Part shown: positions 1 to 8,812 of the stretch, piece after piece | Layout of the letters: each line of letters opens with the position of its first letter | Position numbering within the stretch: position 1 is the stretch's first letter | Assembly: GCF_000442275.2 (NCBI RefSeq) | Contig: NZ_KE557314.1 | Location: forward strand, 775,085 to 839,084 | DNA length: 64,000 nucleotides | DNA from: Litoreibacter arenae DSM 19593 | GTDB lineage: Bacteria > Pseudomonadota > Alphaproteobacteria > Rhodobacterales > Rhodobacteraceae | Direction: 5' to 3' | Made by a program: the position numbers and the translations under genes | Notes under the pieces: generated by a model | Database searches by the model: none | Told to the model about the DNA's origin: nothing | The model's input: the letters and a program-made list of their open reading frames with translations, nothing else

Positions 1-683
1 AGGTGGTGCAGGGCGACGCAACCAGCGACAAGACCGCGAAACGCCTCGCCGCGTTTTGCGGCCAGATCGGGAAGCTGCCCGCAAAGGTCGGGGACTATCC
101 AGGCTTCGTCGTCAATCGTGCGCTGACCCCGTATCTGATGGAGGCGATGGTTTTGATGGATGAAGGCGTCCCGAAAGAGGTGATCGACACCGCCGCCCTG
201 CGCTTCGGGATGCCGATGGGGCCAGTCACGCTGGCCGATCAGGTTGGCTTGGACATCGGGCTGCATGTCGCGGAATCCCTGCGCGACAATCTGGAAAAGC
301 CCATGGCTGACATCTCCCAAACGCTGCGCGACAAGGTCGAAGCTGGCGATCTGGGCAAGAAAACCGGCGATGGCTTCTACGTATGGTCCGACGGAACACC
401 GCATCCGGATAGCGATCGGGAGGCGCCCGACGACTTGACCGACCGGCTTATCCTGCCGATGCTGGACGCCTGTGTGGAGGTGCTGCGCCTTGGCGTGGCT
501 GAAAGTGAGGATCAGGTGGACGGAGCAATGATATTCGCGACGGGCTGGGCACCGTTTCGTGGTGGTCCGATGCACTATGCGCGTGCCCGCGGCGTTCAGG
601 AAATCGTGGAAAAACTGAAAGAGCTTGAGAAAGCCCACGGGCCACGTTTCACCCCTGATGAGGGCTGGCAAACTCTTGGCTAG
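1..683 (+). CDS. fadJ: 3-hydroxyacyl-CoA dehydrogenase of beta-oxidation, C-terminal part (5' end outside window)
   Basis: The reading frame is open from the window edge and stops with TAG at 681-683, so only about the last 226 residues are visible. They match the C-terminal half of FadB/FadJ multifunctional fatty-acid oxidation proteins: the segment GFVVNRALTPYLMEAM opens the 3-hydroxyacyl-CoA dehydrogenase C-terminal domain, and a second copy of that fold follows, with the GPVTLADQVGLD and ATGWAPFRGGP motifs. The enoyl-CoA hydratase and NAD-binding parts must lie upstream. The full protein would hydrate enoyl-CoA and oxidise 3-hydroxyacyl-CoA in the cytoplasm. The 3' end overlaps the next gene, a CoA hydrolase/transferase, which fits an acyl-CoA catabolic operon. 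fadJ versus fadB cannot be decided from this part. Confidence 0.85.
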   Translation, partial: VVQGDATSDKTAKRLAAFCGQIGKLPAKVGDYPGFVVNRALTPYLMEAMVLMDEGVPKEVIDTAALRFGMPMGPVTLADQVGLDIGLHVAESLRDNLEKPMADISQTLRDKVEAGDLGKKTGDGFYVWSDGTPHPDSDREAPDDLTDRLILPMLDACVEVLRLGVAESEDQVDGAMIFATGWAPFRGGPMHYARARGVQEIVEKLKELEKAHGPRFTPDEGWQTLG

Positions 684-2535
684 TACGCCCGAGCAGTTCG
701 ATGACGCGGACGCGATGGCGCAGGCCATCTTTCGCCAGACCGGCGGCGAGGTGCGATTGGCTCTGCCCTTGGGTTTGGGCAAACCCGTCACACTGGTCAA
801 CGCGCTGACGCGGGCGGCTGTCGCCGATCCCGCACTTAAACTGTCGATCTTCACCGCGCTCACCTTGCAACGCCCACAATCCGAGTCTGACATCGAGAAG
901 CGGTTTCTGGAACCAGCGATGGACCGGTTGTTCGGGGCCTACCCGTCATTGCTTTACGCTAACATGATCCACGGCCATGGGCTGCCAGACAATATCAAGG
1001 TGTCGGAGTTCTTCTTTCAGGCGGGCACCTGGCTTGGCAACAAATACGCCCAGCGGCACTACATCTCGGCCAATTACACACATGCCCGCGACGTGCTGAT
1101 TGCGCAAAAACCCAATGTGCTGTCGCAACTGGTAGCGCAGGACGGTGAGCGGTTCAGCCTTTCGTGCAATACCGACATTTCCGCTGACCTGTTCACCGCA
1201 CGCCGCGCGCGCCGGATGGACTTCATCGCGGTCGGTGAGGTTAACAATGCGTTACCGTTCATGGAGGGTGCGGACGCCGTGGTGGGCGCGGACGAGTTCC
1301 AGATGATGCTGACGCCGCCTGAACAGTTCGACCTGTTCTCGGCGGTGCGCAGACCCGTATCTGACGCCCAGCACGCTATCGGGCTGCATGTCTCGCGCTT
1401 GGTCAAAGATGGCGGCACCTTGCAGATCGGCATAGGTGCGATCGGCGACGCGGTGGCGAATGCGCTGCTGCTCCGTGACCGCTCCGCACTGGGGCCGGTA
1501 TGGGAATCCGCCCCGTTCCCGATGAAGGGCGACGGAGTCGCGCCCTTCGAGACCGGCCTATACGGCGTCACCGAAATGCTTGTCGGCGGGTTGCTTGCGC
1601 TGTTCGAAGGGGGTGTCATCCGCCGCGAGGTAGACGGCGCGGCGATCCACGCCGGCTTCTTCGTCGAGGCGCGGGATATGTATCAGAAGCTGCGCGATAT
1701 GGACCCTGCCAAACGCGCGAAAATCGCGATGAAGCCGGTGAGCTATACCAACCAGCTTTACGGCGACGAAGATGCCAAACGAGCCGCCCGCATTCATGCG
1801 CGCTTCGTCAACGGCGCGATGCAGGTTAGCTTGCTGGGCGACGCCATGTCGGATTCCGCGAAGCCCGGACAGGTTGTCAGCGGGGTCGGCGGTCAGGTGA
1901 ACTTCGTCGAACAGGCGCTGACTTTGAAAGACGGGCGGGTCATCCTGACGCTGCCCGCAACCCGAACCAGCGGCGGCAAGGTCACGTCGAACATCGTCTG
2001 GCAGTTGGCCGTCACCACGGTGCCGCGACACATGCGCGATATCGTGGTGACGGAATACGGCACCGCAGACCTGCGCGGGCAGACAGACGAAGAGGTCATC
2101 AAACGCCTGATCGCCATCGCGGACAGCCGGTTTCAAGAAGGGCTTTTGCAAACCGCGAAAGACGCGGGCAAGGTCTCACCGGACGCCGAAGTGCCGCAGG
2201 ACCGCCGTAACAATACGCCAGACGCACTTGCAACCTGGCTCGCGCCCTATCGCGACACGCTGCTGCCGGACTTTCCGCTGGGCACCGATTTCGACGCCAT
2301 CGAGCAAGTGCTGCTACCCGCCCTGTCGCTGCTTGGTGATGCTTCGGGCAGCAAACGCGAGCTGATGGCGCTGATCTGGACCTCTCTAGTCTTGGATAAG
2401 CACCCACAGGAAGCAGAAGCTATGAGCCGCATGGGCTTTGATGAAAAACCCAGCCTGACAGAAGCGCCCCAAGCACGTGCTTTGCGTGGCGCATTGCGGC
2501 AGGTTGCGAAGGACCGCGCTGCGCCCAGTTGTTGA
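658..2535 (+). CDS. acetyl-CoA hydrolase/transferase family protein
   Basis: A 625-residue protein resembling the acetyl-CoA hydrolase/transferase (ACH1/Cat1) family, in which a conserved Glu carries the CoA thioester. Near the C-terminal third it has a GVGGQVNFV segment and the family-like VTEYGTADLRG motif. It is longer than the usual 430-500 residues, with extra sequence at both ends. I prefer the ATG at 658, which overlaps the upstream gene by 26 nt; a TTG at 625 would add 11 residues. Neither has a strong Shine-Dalgarno sequence. Coupling to a beta-oxidation gene suggests it handles short acyl-CoA or CoA transfer to an organic acid, but the substrate cannot be read from sequence. Confidence 0.75.
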   Translation: MRAGKLLASTPEQFDDADAMAQAIFRQTGGEVRLALPLGLGKPVTLVNALTRAAVADPALKLSIFTALTLQRPQSESDIEKRFLEPAMDRLFGAYPSLLYANMIHGHGLPDNIKVSEFFFQAGTWLGNKYAQRHYISANYTHARDVLIAQKPNVLSQLVAQDGERFSLSCNTDISADLFTARRARRMDFIAVGEVNNALPFMEGADAVVGADEFQMMLTPPEQFDLFSAVRRPVSDAQHAIGLHVSRLVKDGGTLQIGIGAIGDAVANALLLRDRSALGPVWESAPFPMKGDGVAPFETGLYGVTEMLVGGLLALFEGGVIRREVDGAAIHAGFFVEARDMYQKLRDMDPAKRAKIAMKPVSYTNQLYGDEDAKRAARIHARFVNGAMQVSLLGDAMSDSAKPGQVVSGVGGQVNFVEQALTLKDGRVILTLPATRTSGGKVTSNIVWQLAVTTVPRHMRDIVVTEYGTADLRGQTDEEVIKRLIAIADSRFQEGLLQTAKDAGKVSPDAEVPQDRRNNTPDALATWLAPYRDTLLPDFPLGTDFDAIEQVLLPALSLLGDASGSKRELMALIWTSLVLDKHPQEAEAMSRMGFDEKPSLTEAPQARALRGALRQVAKDRAAPSC

Positions 2536-2589
2536 ATATCAATCACAAAGCGCCTATTGCGCAAAGGAAACCTGAAAGGAGCCTCTCGC

Positions 2590-3201
2590 GTGGCGAATTT
2601 TCTGCATCAGGGCGACTTGCCTGACGACCTTGACCTTGGCGACGTGGTTGCCATCGACTGCGAAACCATGGGCCTGAACCCGCATCGCGACCGGCTTTGC
2701 GTCGTGCAGCTATCCGGCGGGGACGGCAACGCGCATCTTGTGCAGGTCGGGATCGGCCAGACCGAGGCACCGAACCTTTGCCGCCTGCTCGAAGACCCGA
2801 ACGTGCTAAAGCTGTTCCACTTCGGACGTTTCGATATCGCCGCGATGTATAACGCGTTCGGGGCGCTGACCGCGCCGGTCTATTGCACCAAGATCGCCTC
2901 CAAGCTGGTGCGGACCTATACGGATCGGCACGGGTTGAAGAACCTGTTGCAGGAATTGTTGAACATTGACGTGTCCAAGCAGCAGCAATCCAGCGACTGG
3001 GGCGCGCCGGAGTTGACAAAGGCGCAGCACGACTACGCCGCCTCCGATGTTTTGCACCTGCACGAGCTAAGATCGGAGCTGAACCGGATGCTGGAACGCG
3101 AAGGCCGGATGGAGTTGGCGCAAAGCTGTTTCGACTTCCTGCCGACCCGTGCGCGGCTGGATTTGGCCGGGTGGCCTGAAATCGACATCTTCGCGCACTA
3201 G
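2590..3201 (+). CDS. rnd: ribonuclease D, short form
   Basis: A 203-residue 3'-5' exoribonuclease of the DEDD superfamily, used for trimming stable RNA 3' ends. The Exo I motif DCETMGL holds the first Asp and Glu, LFHFGRFD is Exo II, and YAASDVLHL is Exo III of the DEDDy type. The HRDC domains of E. coli RNase D are absent, as is usual for the short alphaproteobacterial form. The start is GTG at 2590, chosen because AAGGA at 2576-2580 sits nine bases upstream; a longer frame upstream lacks this signal. It lies ten bases before kdsD and is probably cotranscribed with the Kdo/Lpt genes. Confidence 0.88.
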   Translation: MANFLHQGDLPDDLDLGDVVAIDCETMGLNPHRDRLCVVQLSGGDGNAHLVQVGIGQTEAPNLCRLLEDPNVLKLFHFGRFDIAAMYNAFGALTAPVYCTKIASKLVRTYTDRHGLKNLLQELLNIDVSKQQQSSDWGAPELTKAQHDYAASDVLHLHELRSELNRMLEREGRMELAQSCFDFLPTRARLDLAGWPEIDIFAH

Positions 3202-3210
3202 ATAGAGCAG

Positions 3211-4188
3211 ATGGACAACCAAACCTCATCCGACACGTTTCTGAAAATCGGCCGCCGCGTCATCACCCGCGAAGCCGCGGCGCTTGAGCTGCTGGCCGAC
3301 AGCCTGAACGAAAATTTCGCTCAGGCGGTCAACGTTTTGCTGGGCGCAACAGGGCGGGTCATCGTCTGCGGCATGGGCAAATCCGGCCATGTCGCCCGCA
3401 AGATCGCAGCGACCTTGGCATCCACTGGCACGCCTGCGTATTTCGTCCACCCCGCCGAGGCCAGCCATGGCGATCTTGGCATGATGGCGCAAGGGGATGT
3501 GGCGCTGATCCTGTCCAACTCCGGCGAGACACCGGAACTTGCGGACGTGATCGCCTACACCCGCCGTTTCAGCATTCCGATGATCGGCGTCGCCGGCCGC
3601 GCGGGCAGCACCTTGCTCAAGCAAAGCGACGTCGCCCTGCTCTTGCCGAAAGCAGAGGAAGCCTGTGACACCGGCGTGGTGCCCACAACCTCGACCACGA
3701 TGACGCTGGCCTTGGGCGACGCACTGGCCATTGCCCTGATGGAGCACCGAAAGTTCACGCCGGAAAACTTCCGCGAATTCCACCCCGGCGGCAAGCTGGG
3801 CGCGCGCCTGTCGAAGGTGTCCGACCTGATGCATTCCGGCGCGGAGCTTCCCGTCATTGCCATGGACACGCCGATGTCAGAGGGGCTCATCACGATCAGT
3901 CAGAAAGGCTTCGGCGTGGTCGGGGTTACTAACGACGAAGGCCATCTTGCGGGCATCATCACGGATGGTGACTTGCGGCGTCACATGAACGGGCTGCTCG
4001 ATATGAGTGCTGCCGAAGTGATGACGGCAAACCCGAAGACGATTGCACCGGACGCACTTGCCGAGCAGGCGGTGGCGATCATGAATGACCGCAAGATCAC
4101 CTGTCTGTTCGTGACCGAGGCGGGCAACGGCGGCACCCCGCTTGGCATCTTGCATATCCATGACTGCCTTCGCGCCGGCGTCGCGTGA
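3211..4188 (+). CDS. kdsD: arabinose-5-phosphate isomerase (KpsF/GutQ family)
   Basis: A 325-residue protein converting ribulose-5-phosphate to arabinose-5-phosphate, the first step of Kdo synthesis. An N-terminal SIS domain carries GMGKSGH (residues 54-60) and ASHGDLG, and two CBS domains fill roughly residues 200-325 (LMHSGAELP and VMTANPKTI mark their starts). The length is normal for KdsD. It stands directly before lptC-lptA-lptB, with only three bases to lptC, so Kdo supply and LPS export look cotranscribed. kdsB, which activates Kdo, is at 15021-15821. KpsF-type paralogues serve capsule synthesis; this copy may supply both LPS and the polysaccharide locus downstream. Confidence 0.93.
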   Translation: MDNQTSSDTFLKIGRRVITREAAALELLADSLNENFAQAVNVLLGATGRVIVCGMGKSGHVARKIAATLASTGTPAYFVHPAEASHGDLGMMAQGDVALILSNSGETPELADVIAYTRRFSIPMIGVAGRAGSTLLKQSDVALLLPKAEEACDTGVVPTTSTTMTLALGDALAIALMEHRKFTPENFREFHPGGKLGARLSKVSDLMHSGAELPVIAMDTPMSEGLITISQKGFGVVGVTNDEGHLAGIITDGDLRRHMNGLLDMSAAEVMTANPKTIAPDALAEQAVAIMNDRKITCLFVTEAGNGGTPLGILHIHDCLRAGVA

Positions 4189-4191
4189 GCT

Positions 4192-4791
4192 ATGCCAAGC
4201 AAGGACAACAGATATTCGCGCTTCGTCCAATGGGCGAAGATCATCTTTCCCTTGGTCGCGCTTGGGCTGTTGTCGACCATGTTCCTGTTTTCGCGAAACC
4301 TTGACCCCTCGGAAGCGATCCCGTTTGCCGAGATAGACGTAGAGAAAATCGCGCGTGAGCAGCAGCTGACGGCCCCCCGCTTTTCAGGCACGACCGACGA
4401 TGGCTCTGCCATCACCGTGGAGGCCAAGAGCGCTGTTCCGGACCTGACCGACCTGCGCCGCCTGACAATCAACACGGTGGTGGCTCGAATCCACTCCCTT
4501 GACGGGCCATCCTACGGGGTAGTGGCCGACACCGCATTTTATGACGGTGTTGCCAACAAGTTGGAAATGAAAGGCGGCGTGCGTCTGTCCACGTCGACCG
4601 GTTACCGGATCGAGACGGAAGAGTTGGTGACCGACCTAGCGGCGACGGGGCTTTCCGCACCCGGCGCGGTTTCCGGGCGTGCACCGGCGGGCAGGCTGGA
4701 GGCAGGCTCGATGGTGCTGACGAGTGACGGCGATACACAGGTTCTTGTTTTCAAGAACGGCGTTAAGCTGGTATACGATCCGAAAGAGTAG
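4192..4791 (+). CDS. lptC: LPS export protein LptC
   Basis: A 199-residue bitopic inner-membrane protein of the Lpt bridge, receiving LPS from LptB2FG and passing it to LptA. One N-terminal membrane segment (about residues 16-34, after a basic RFVQWAK stretch) is followed by a periplasmic beta-jellyroll-type region with DGSAITVEAKSA and GYRIETEEL strands. The sequence is weakly conserved as usual, and identification rests largely on topology and on its place between kdsD and lptA. Ten bases separate its stop from the lptA start. The lptF and lptG permease genes are not in the window. Confidence 0.85.
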   Translation: MPSKDNRYSRFVQWAKIIFPLVALGLLSTMFLFSRNLDPSEAIPFAEIDVEKIAREQQLTAPRFSGTTDDGSAITVEAKSAVPDLTDLRRLTINTVVARIHSLDGPSYGVVADTAFYDGVANKLEMKGGVRLSTSTGYRIETEELVTDLAATGLSAPGAVSGRAPAGRLEAGSMVLTSDGDTQVLVFKNGVKLVYDPKE

Positions 4792-4800
4792 AGGGTAATC

Positions 4801-5310
4801 ATGACGGTCATTTCACGAATTGCTGCCGCAGCAGCTTTTGCCCTGCTCATGATATCCGGAACGGCTTTTGCGCAAGGTGCGTCGGTCGCATTTGGCGGGC
4901 TGAAACACGATGCCTCGCTTCCGGTTGAGATCACGGCGGACGAGCTGAACGTGGATCAAGCGACAGGGAGCGCGGTGTTCACCGGCAATGTCGTCGCGGG
5001 CCAGGGCGAAATGCGCCTGAGCGCAGGCCGCGTTCAAGTCCAGTATGCAACGGAAAACGGACAGGTCACGGGCCGGATTGATAAACTGATCGCAACCGGC
5101 GGAGTGACCCTCGTGAATGGCGGCGAAGCTGCGGAGGCCCAGAAGGCCGTATACTCCGTCAGCGGGGCAGATATCGTCATGACCGGCGATGTAATCCTGA
5201 CGCAGGGCGCAAATGCGCTTTCCGGCGAAAAACTGACCGTCGATCTGACATCCGGCAGTGGCCGCATGGAAGGGCGCGTGCGGACGATTTTCCAGACTGG
5301 CGGCAACTGA
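4801..5310 (+). CDS. lptA: LPS transport periplasmic protein LptA
   Basis: A 169-residue periplasmic OstA-domain protein forming the bridge that carries LPS across the periplasm. Residues 1-24 are a Sec signal peptide with likely cleavage after AFA. The mature part starts with the family pattern PVEITADELNVDQATGSAVFTGNV, here spread over residues 41-64, and contains repeated beta-strand segments. A GAGGG-like ribosome site precedes the ATG by about four bases. Its stop codon TGA is immediately followed by the lptB ATG with no gap, so translation of the two is probably coupled. Confidence 0.92.
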   Translation: MTVISRIAAAAAFALLMISGTAFAQGASVAFGGLKHDASLPVEITADELNVDQATGSAVFTGNVVAGQGEMRLSAGRVQVQYATENGQVTGRIDKLIATGGVTLVNGGEAAEAQKAVYSVSGADIVMTGDVILTQGANALSGEKLTVDLTSGSGRMEGRVRTIFQTGGN

Positions 5311-6072
5311 ATGGCCGCTTCGCCCGATCTTAGTGTGCAAGACGGCTCGTCCGGGCTCAAGGTCATCGGGCTGCGCAAGAACTACAAGCGCCGCCCCGTG
5401 ATCCGCGACGTTTCACTGGATCTGGCCCGTGGCGAGGTCGTGGCACTGCTTGGCCCGAACGGGTCCGGCAAGACCACGTGCTTCTACTCCATCGCCGGAC
5501 TGGTGACGCCGGAGGCCGGGACCGTCACCATAGACGGGCGCGACGTGACGCTGTTGCCGATGTATAGACGCGCCAAGTTGGGCATCGGATATTTGCCACA
5601 GGAGATGTCGATCTTCCGCGGTCTGAGCGTCGAGGACAACATTCTGGCGATTCTGGAGATCGCCGAGCGGGATCGCACCAAGCGCCGCGAGCGGCTGGAA
5701 GAGTTGCTTAACGAATTCTCCATCGGCCACCTGCGCCGCGCGCCTGCCCTGTCGCTGTCGGGCGGGGAGCGCAGACGGGCGGAAATCGCTCGCTGTCTGG
5801 CCGCCGACCCGAAATACCTGCTACTGGATGAGCCTTTTGCAGGCGTCGACCCCATCGCTGTCGGAGAGATTCGCGGTTTGGTTGCCGATTTGAAAAAGCG
5901 CGGAATCGGCGTTCTGATCACCGACCATAACGTGCGTGAAACGCTTGAAATTGTGGACCGCGCCTACATCCTTCATGACGGCCATGTCCTGATGAGCGGC
6001 ACCACCGACGAAGTGGTCAAGGACGAAAACGTGCGCCGCGTTTATCTGGGCCAGAATTTCCGCATCAACTGA
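5311..6072 (+). CDS. lptB: LPS export ABC transporter ATP-binding protein LptB
   Basis: A 253-residue cytoplasmic ATPase that powers LPS extraction through LptFG. The Walker A motif GPNGSGKTT is at residues 48-56, the signature LSGGERRR follows, Walker B is LLLDEPFAGVDP, and the switch His lies in ITDHNVRETL. The FAGVDP and DHNVRETL variants are characteristic of LptB rather than LivG-like ATPases. It closes the kdsD-lptC-lptA-lptB cluster. In many proteobacteria rpoN follows lptB; here it is missing and hpf comes next after a 237-base gap. Confidence 0.95.
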   Translation: MAASPDLSVQDGSSGLKVIGLRKNYKRRPVIRDVSLDLARGEVVALLGPNGSGKTTCFYSIAGLVTPEAGTVTIDGRDVTLLPMYRRAKLGIGYLPQEMSIFRGLSVEDNILAILEIAERDRTKRRERLEELLNEFSIGHLRRAPALSLSGGERRRAEIARCLAADPKYLLLDEPFAGVDPIAVGEIRGLVADLKKRGIGVLITDHNVRETLEIVDRAYILHDGHVLMSGTTDEVVKDENVRRVYLGQNFRIN

Positions 6073-6309
6073 CTGTATCCGGCATGAAAACGCTGGGTTC
6101 TCAATCTCTCTAGTTGACAGCGACCCCCTGCTCGTCGCCAAATAGGGGTGATGAGTATTCGGCAGCCCCAGGCGTTGGTCTTGCCACGAACAGACCTCCA
6201 GATCGGCACGTCCCGCACCCTCGGGCGCTACAAAGCACTCAATCAAAATCCGGCCTTAACAATAAGTTACCGGGCCGGTAGTTCCCACCTCAATACTTAA
6301 GGAGACGCC
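6073..6309 (+). promoter_or_regulatory. lptB-hpf intergenic region with possible hpf promoter and a 49-codon ORF
   Basis: This 237-base gap separates lptB from hpf. A TTGACA hexamer at 6114-6119 could be a -35 element, but I see no good -10 at 16-18 bases. An ORF of 49 codons runs from ATG 6151 to TAA 6300, ending nine bases before hpf; its upstream AGGGG is only two to three bases from the ATG, too close for a normal ribosome site. The hpf ribosome site AAGGAG is clear at 6299-6304. I treat the ORF as unproven. Confidence 0.3.
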
Positions 6310-6882
6310 ATGCGGTACCAGATTACGGGCAAGCAAATTGACATTGGTGAAGCGCTTCAGACTCACGTCAGAACGGAGCTTGGCGAGATCCTTGCAAAGT
6401 ATGCAGGTCGGCCGACCAACGCCACGGTAGTCTTCTCGAAAAACGCCCACGAGTTTGTATGTGAAGCGATCGTTCACCTTAGCACCGGCCTGACGACGCA
6501 GGCACGCGGGCATGCGACGGAAATCTACGCGGCCTTCGATCAATGCGGCGAGAAGATGGACAAACAGTTGCGCCGCTACAAGCGCCGTTTGAAGGACCAC
6601 CACAAGGAGCGTTCACAACCAGTTGAACTCTCGGGTGCATCCTCTTATATCCTTGCCGCAAGCGGGGACTCGGAAGAGTTGGAGCCCGATAATCTGCAAC
6701 CCATCATCGTTGCGGAGATGGAGACAAACATTCCTGCGCTATCGGTCGGGGAAGCCGTGATGCAAATGGAAATTGCCGGAGCGCCTGTGCTGGTCTTCCG
6801 CAACGAAGGTAATAAGAACGTCAACGTCGTGTATCAGCGCGAGGATGGCAATATAGGCTGGATTGACCCCGCAAGCAGCTAA
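6310..6882 (+). CDS. hpf: ribosome hibernation promoting factor, long form
   Basis: A 190-residue protein that inactivates and dimerises 70S ribosomes in stationary phase. The N-terminal HPF/YfiA domain spans about residues 1-105 (MRYQITGKQIDIGEAL start, basic KQLRRYKRRLKDHH helix end). A linker leads to the C-terminal dimerisation domain at about 133-190 with the VGEAVMQMEIAGAPVLVFRN pattern typical of long HPF. A strong AAGGAG site precedes the ATG. The hpf-ptsN pairing is the classical neighbourhood of these genes around lptB/rpoN, though rpoN itself is absent here. Confidence 0.94.
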   Translation: MRYQITGKQIDIGEALQTHVRTELGEILAKYAGRPTNATVVFSKNAHEFVCEAIVHLSTGLTTQARGHATEIYAAFDQCGEKMDKQLRRYKRRLKDHHKERSQPVELSGASSYILAASGDSEELEPDNLQPIIVAEMETNIPALSVGEAVMQMEIAGAPVLVFRNEGNKNVNVVYQREDGNIGWIDPASS

Positions 6883-6917
6883 ATGGGCCGTAACAGGCCA
6901 CGTTCAGAGAGCAGGCC

Positions 6918-7382
6918 ATGCATATCTCGGAAATCCTGACACAGTCCGCTGTGAAAACAGTTTCGTCTGTAAGCAGCAAGAAACGGCTCTTTCACGAGAT
7001 TGCCGAGATAGCGCATACCGCTCACGGCATCCCCGTCGATTTGGCGCTGGAAGCGCTGCTTGAACGCGAATCCCTTGGCCCAACTGGTGTGGGCCATGGG
7101 GTTGCTCTGCCTCATGCACGGGTCAAAGACCTTGATCGCGTGGTCGCCGTCTTCCTGCGGGTGGAAAAGCCGCTGGACTTCGATTCCGCCGACCGTCAGC
7201 CTGTTGATCTGTTCTTCGCGCTATTCGCGCCGGAGTCCGCAGGCGTCAATCACCTGAAGGCCCTTGCCTTGGCATCAAGAACGATGCGCAATGATGACGT
7301 TTGCACCAAGCTCCGCGCCAATACCAAACCAGCGTCCTTGCACGCTATATTGACCGAGGCCGAAGAGTCGAAGGCGGCCTAA
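6918..7382 (+). CDS. ptsN: nitrogen-regulatory PTS enzyme IIA
   Basis: A 154-residue EIIA-Ntr protein, the phosphoryl acceptor at the end of the regulatory nitrogen PTS (PtsP-NPr-PtsN). The phosphorylated His is H66 in GVALPHARV, and the domain fills the whole protein. It does not transport sugar; in other bacteria it regulates potassium transport and stress responses. It follows hpf by 35 bases and is probably in the same transcript. Its stop codon overlaps the stop codon of the converging sulfotransferase gene (bases 7379-7382), leaving no room for a terminator between them. Confidence 0.94.
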   Translation: MHISEILTQSAVKTVSSVSSKKRLFHEIAEIAHTAHGIPVDLALEALLERESLGPTGVGHGVALPHARVKDLDRVVAVFLRVEKPLDFDSADRQPVDLFFALFAPESAGVNHLKALALASRTMRNDDVCTKLRANTKPASLHAILTEAEESKAA

Positions 7383-8809
7383 CTCTCACCCCAGCGCCCA
7401 AATCCGAAGTTGATGTAATCCTTGCGGTAAGCGGCCATTGCCAGCTTTTCCAGTTCATCGTCGTAGATCTCGGCAAGGCTAAATGGCCCGGTTTCTGGCT
7501 CGAGCTCAACCTCCCCGGCCTGTAACCCCAACGACGACGCAAGCGTTTCCAGCCCCCCCGATATCTCATCTTCGCGCAGGATCGTATCCGGCAAAACGAC
7601 CGCCGCTGCGCCTTGCAGGAGGGCTGACTGCGTGGCCCAGACGGCGTCAATCCTGATGCTGGTCTGCCCGGCCAAGTTGCCTTTCACGAATTTCAGGAAA
7701 TTGGCAAAGGCCGCACGGTGTTCAATTTTGGTGTAGTCAGCCAGATCGCCTTGGTTTGGCACCGCGACACCGTATTTGTTGCGCATCACTTTGCGGGGAT
7801 CGGCGAAGTTGTCGTCGCGTTTGGGAACGATGTATTCGCAGAAAACCCGATGCGCACGATCCAGCGGGTGGCGGATCACTGTAAAGCTGCGATGCCCCGG
7901 ATTGCCACGTTTCCATTGACGCAGGGACTTTTGCGAGAGGTTGGTCGACAGGTCTGCGACCCCCACTTGATCCAGCGAGGCGAGCCATTCCAGCACCGAC
8001 ACCTTCGGGGCAGCAGCAACGGGAATAAACAGAAGCGGCGCGTGTGCGGCCAGATAAAAGCCCGGCACACCCGGGCCACGGCGAGGCTCGAAGTTTGGCG
8101 TGTTCGACAGAGCGAAATGATCAATGCTGGCAAGGTCTTTGACCATCTGGTCGTAATTCGTGACCTTGTCTTCCAACTCGCTGGGGTTTTGCTTTTTGAC
8201 AGAGTTCGGCGTGGCGTTGATCTGTTCGGCCGACCCGATAAACCGCGCCATGCCGTTGAGCACGTCGACATCACCGATATCTTCATAGGCAACGTAGAAA
8301 CCAGTTTGGCCAGAGATCTGCATGCCTTTTAGGAGTTCCAGCTGGAAAGCCTGTTTTGCCGCCAGATGGGCCAAGAACTCCTCGCGGTCAAAGCTGATCG
8401 TGGCAGAGCGTCGCTGCTTCATGTCCGACAGCTTCCACTGTCCCGTCTGGGCGGCGATTTTTAGCGAGACGTAGCTGTCCAACGGGTTACGTGTCAGGAT
8501 GATTTTTGCGCATTTAGGGTCTTCGAGCACATGCGCCATCACGCGTGGATCATGATCGTTAAAGAAGCGAAAGCCCGGCAAGCCGTCGGTGTTCTCTTTC
8601 ATACGCTCAATCAACGACAGGGGGGATAATTCGCGCTGCGCCAGATCGACGCCAAAAAGCGCGTCCTTGTTGTGATGTCCGACGAAGTGGGGATTGTAGG
8701 CCTCGCCATAGCAGTGAATGTCGGCAAATTCGTTCAGGCTGGCCTCAAGAAAATTGGACCCGGTGCGCATTTCCGCAAAGACGACAAAATACTCGAAGCG
8801 GCTGTTCAT
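7379..8809 (-). CDS. two-domain sulfotransferase-like protein (NodH family)
   Basis: A 476-residue protein whose N-terminal half is a sulfotransferase: the 5'-phosphosulfate-binding motif AEMRTGSNF is at residues 12-20 and the 3'-phosphate-binding motif LTRNPLDSYVS at 105-115. It would move sulfate from PAPS to a carbohydrate. The C-terminal half, about 250-476, looks like a second, worn sulfotransferase domain: LLFIPVAAAP (259-268) sits where the 5' motif should be but lacks its Lys/Arg and Ser/Thr, while VIRHPLDR (311-318) keeps the 3' motif. It lies four bases downstream of a GT14 gene in the same direction, so sulfation of the glycan made by these enzymes is likely. The acceptor is unknown. 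Confidence 0.78.
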   Translation of the reverse strand: MNSRFEYFVVFAEMRTGSNFLEASLNEFADIHCYGEAYNPHFVGHHNKDALFGVDLAQRELSPLSLIERMKENTDGLPGFRFFNDHDPRVMAHVLEDPKCAKIILTRNPLDSYVSLKIAAQTGQWKLSDMKQRRSATISFDREEFLAHLAAKQAFQLELLKGMQISGQTGFYVAYEDIGDVDVLNGMARFIGSAEQINATPNSVKKQNPSELEDKVTNYDQMVKDLASIDHFALSNTPNFEPRRGPGVPGFYLAAHAPLLFIPVAAAPKVSVLEWLASLDQVGVADLSTNLSQKSLRQWKRGNPGHRSFTVIRHPLDRAHRVFCEYIVPKRDDNFADPRKVMRNKYGVAVPNQGDLADYTKIEHRAAFANFLKFVKGNLAGQTSIRIDAVWATQSALLQGAAAVVLPDTILREDEISGGLETLASSLGLQAGEVELEPETGPFSLAEIYDDELEKLAMAAYRKDYINFGFGRWGES

Positions 8810-8812
8810 GGT

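Noticed and set aside
6114-6119. TTGACA as a confident hpf promoter
   Set aside because: No acceptable -10 hexamer at 16-18 bases; kept only as a weak possibility.
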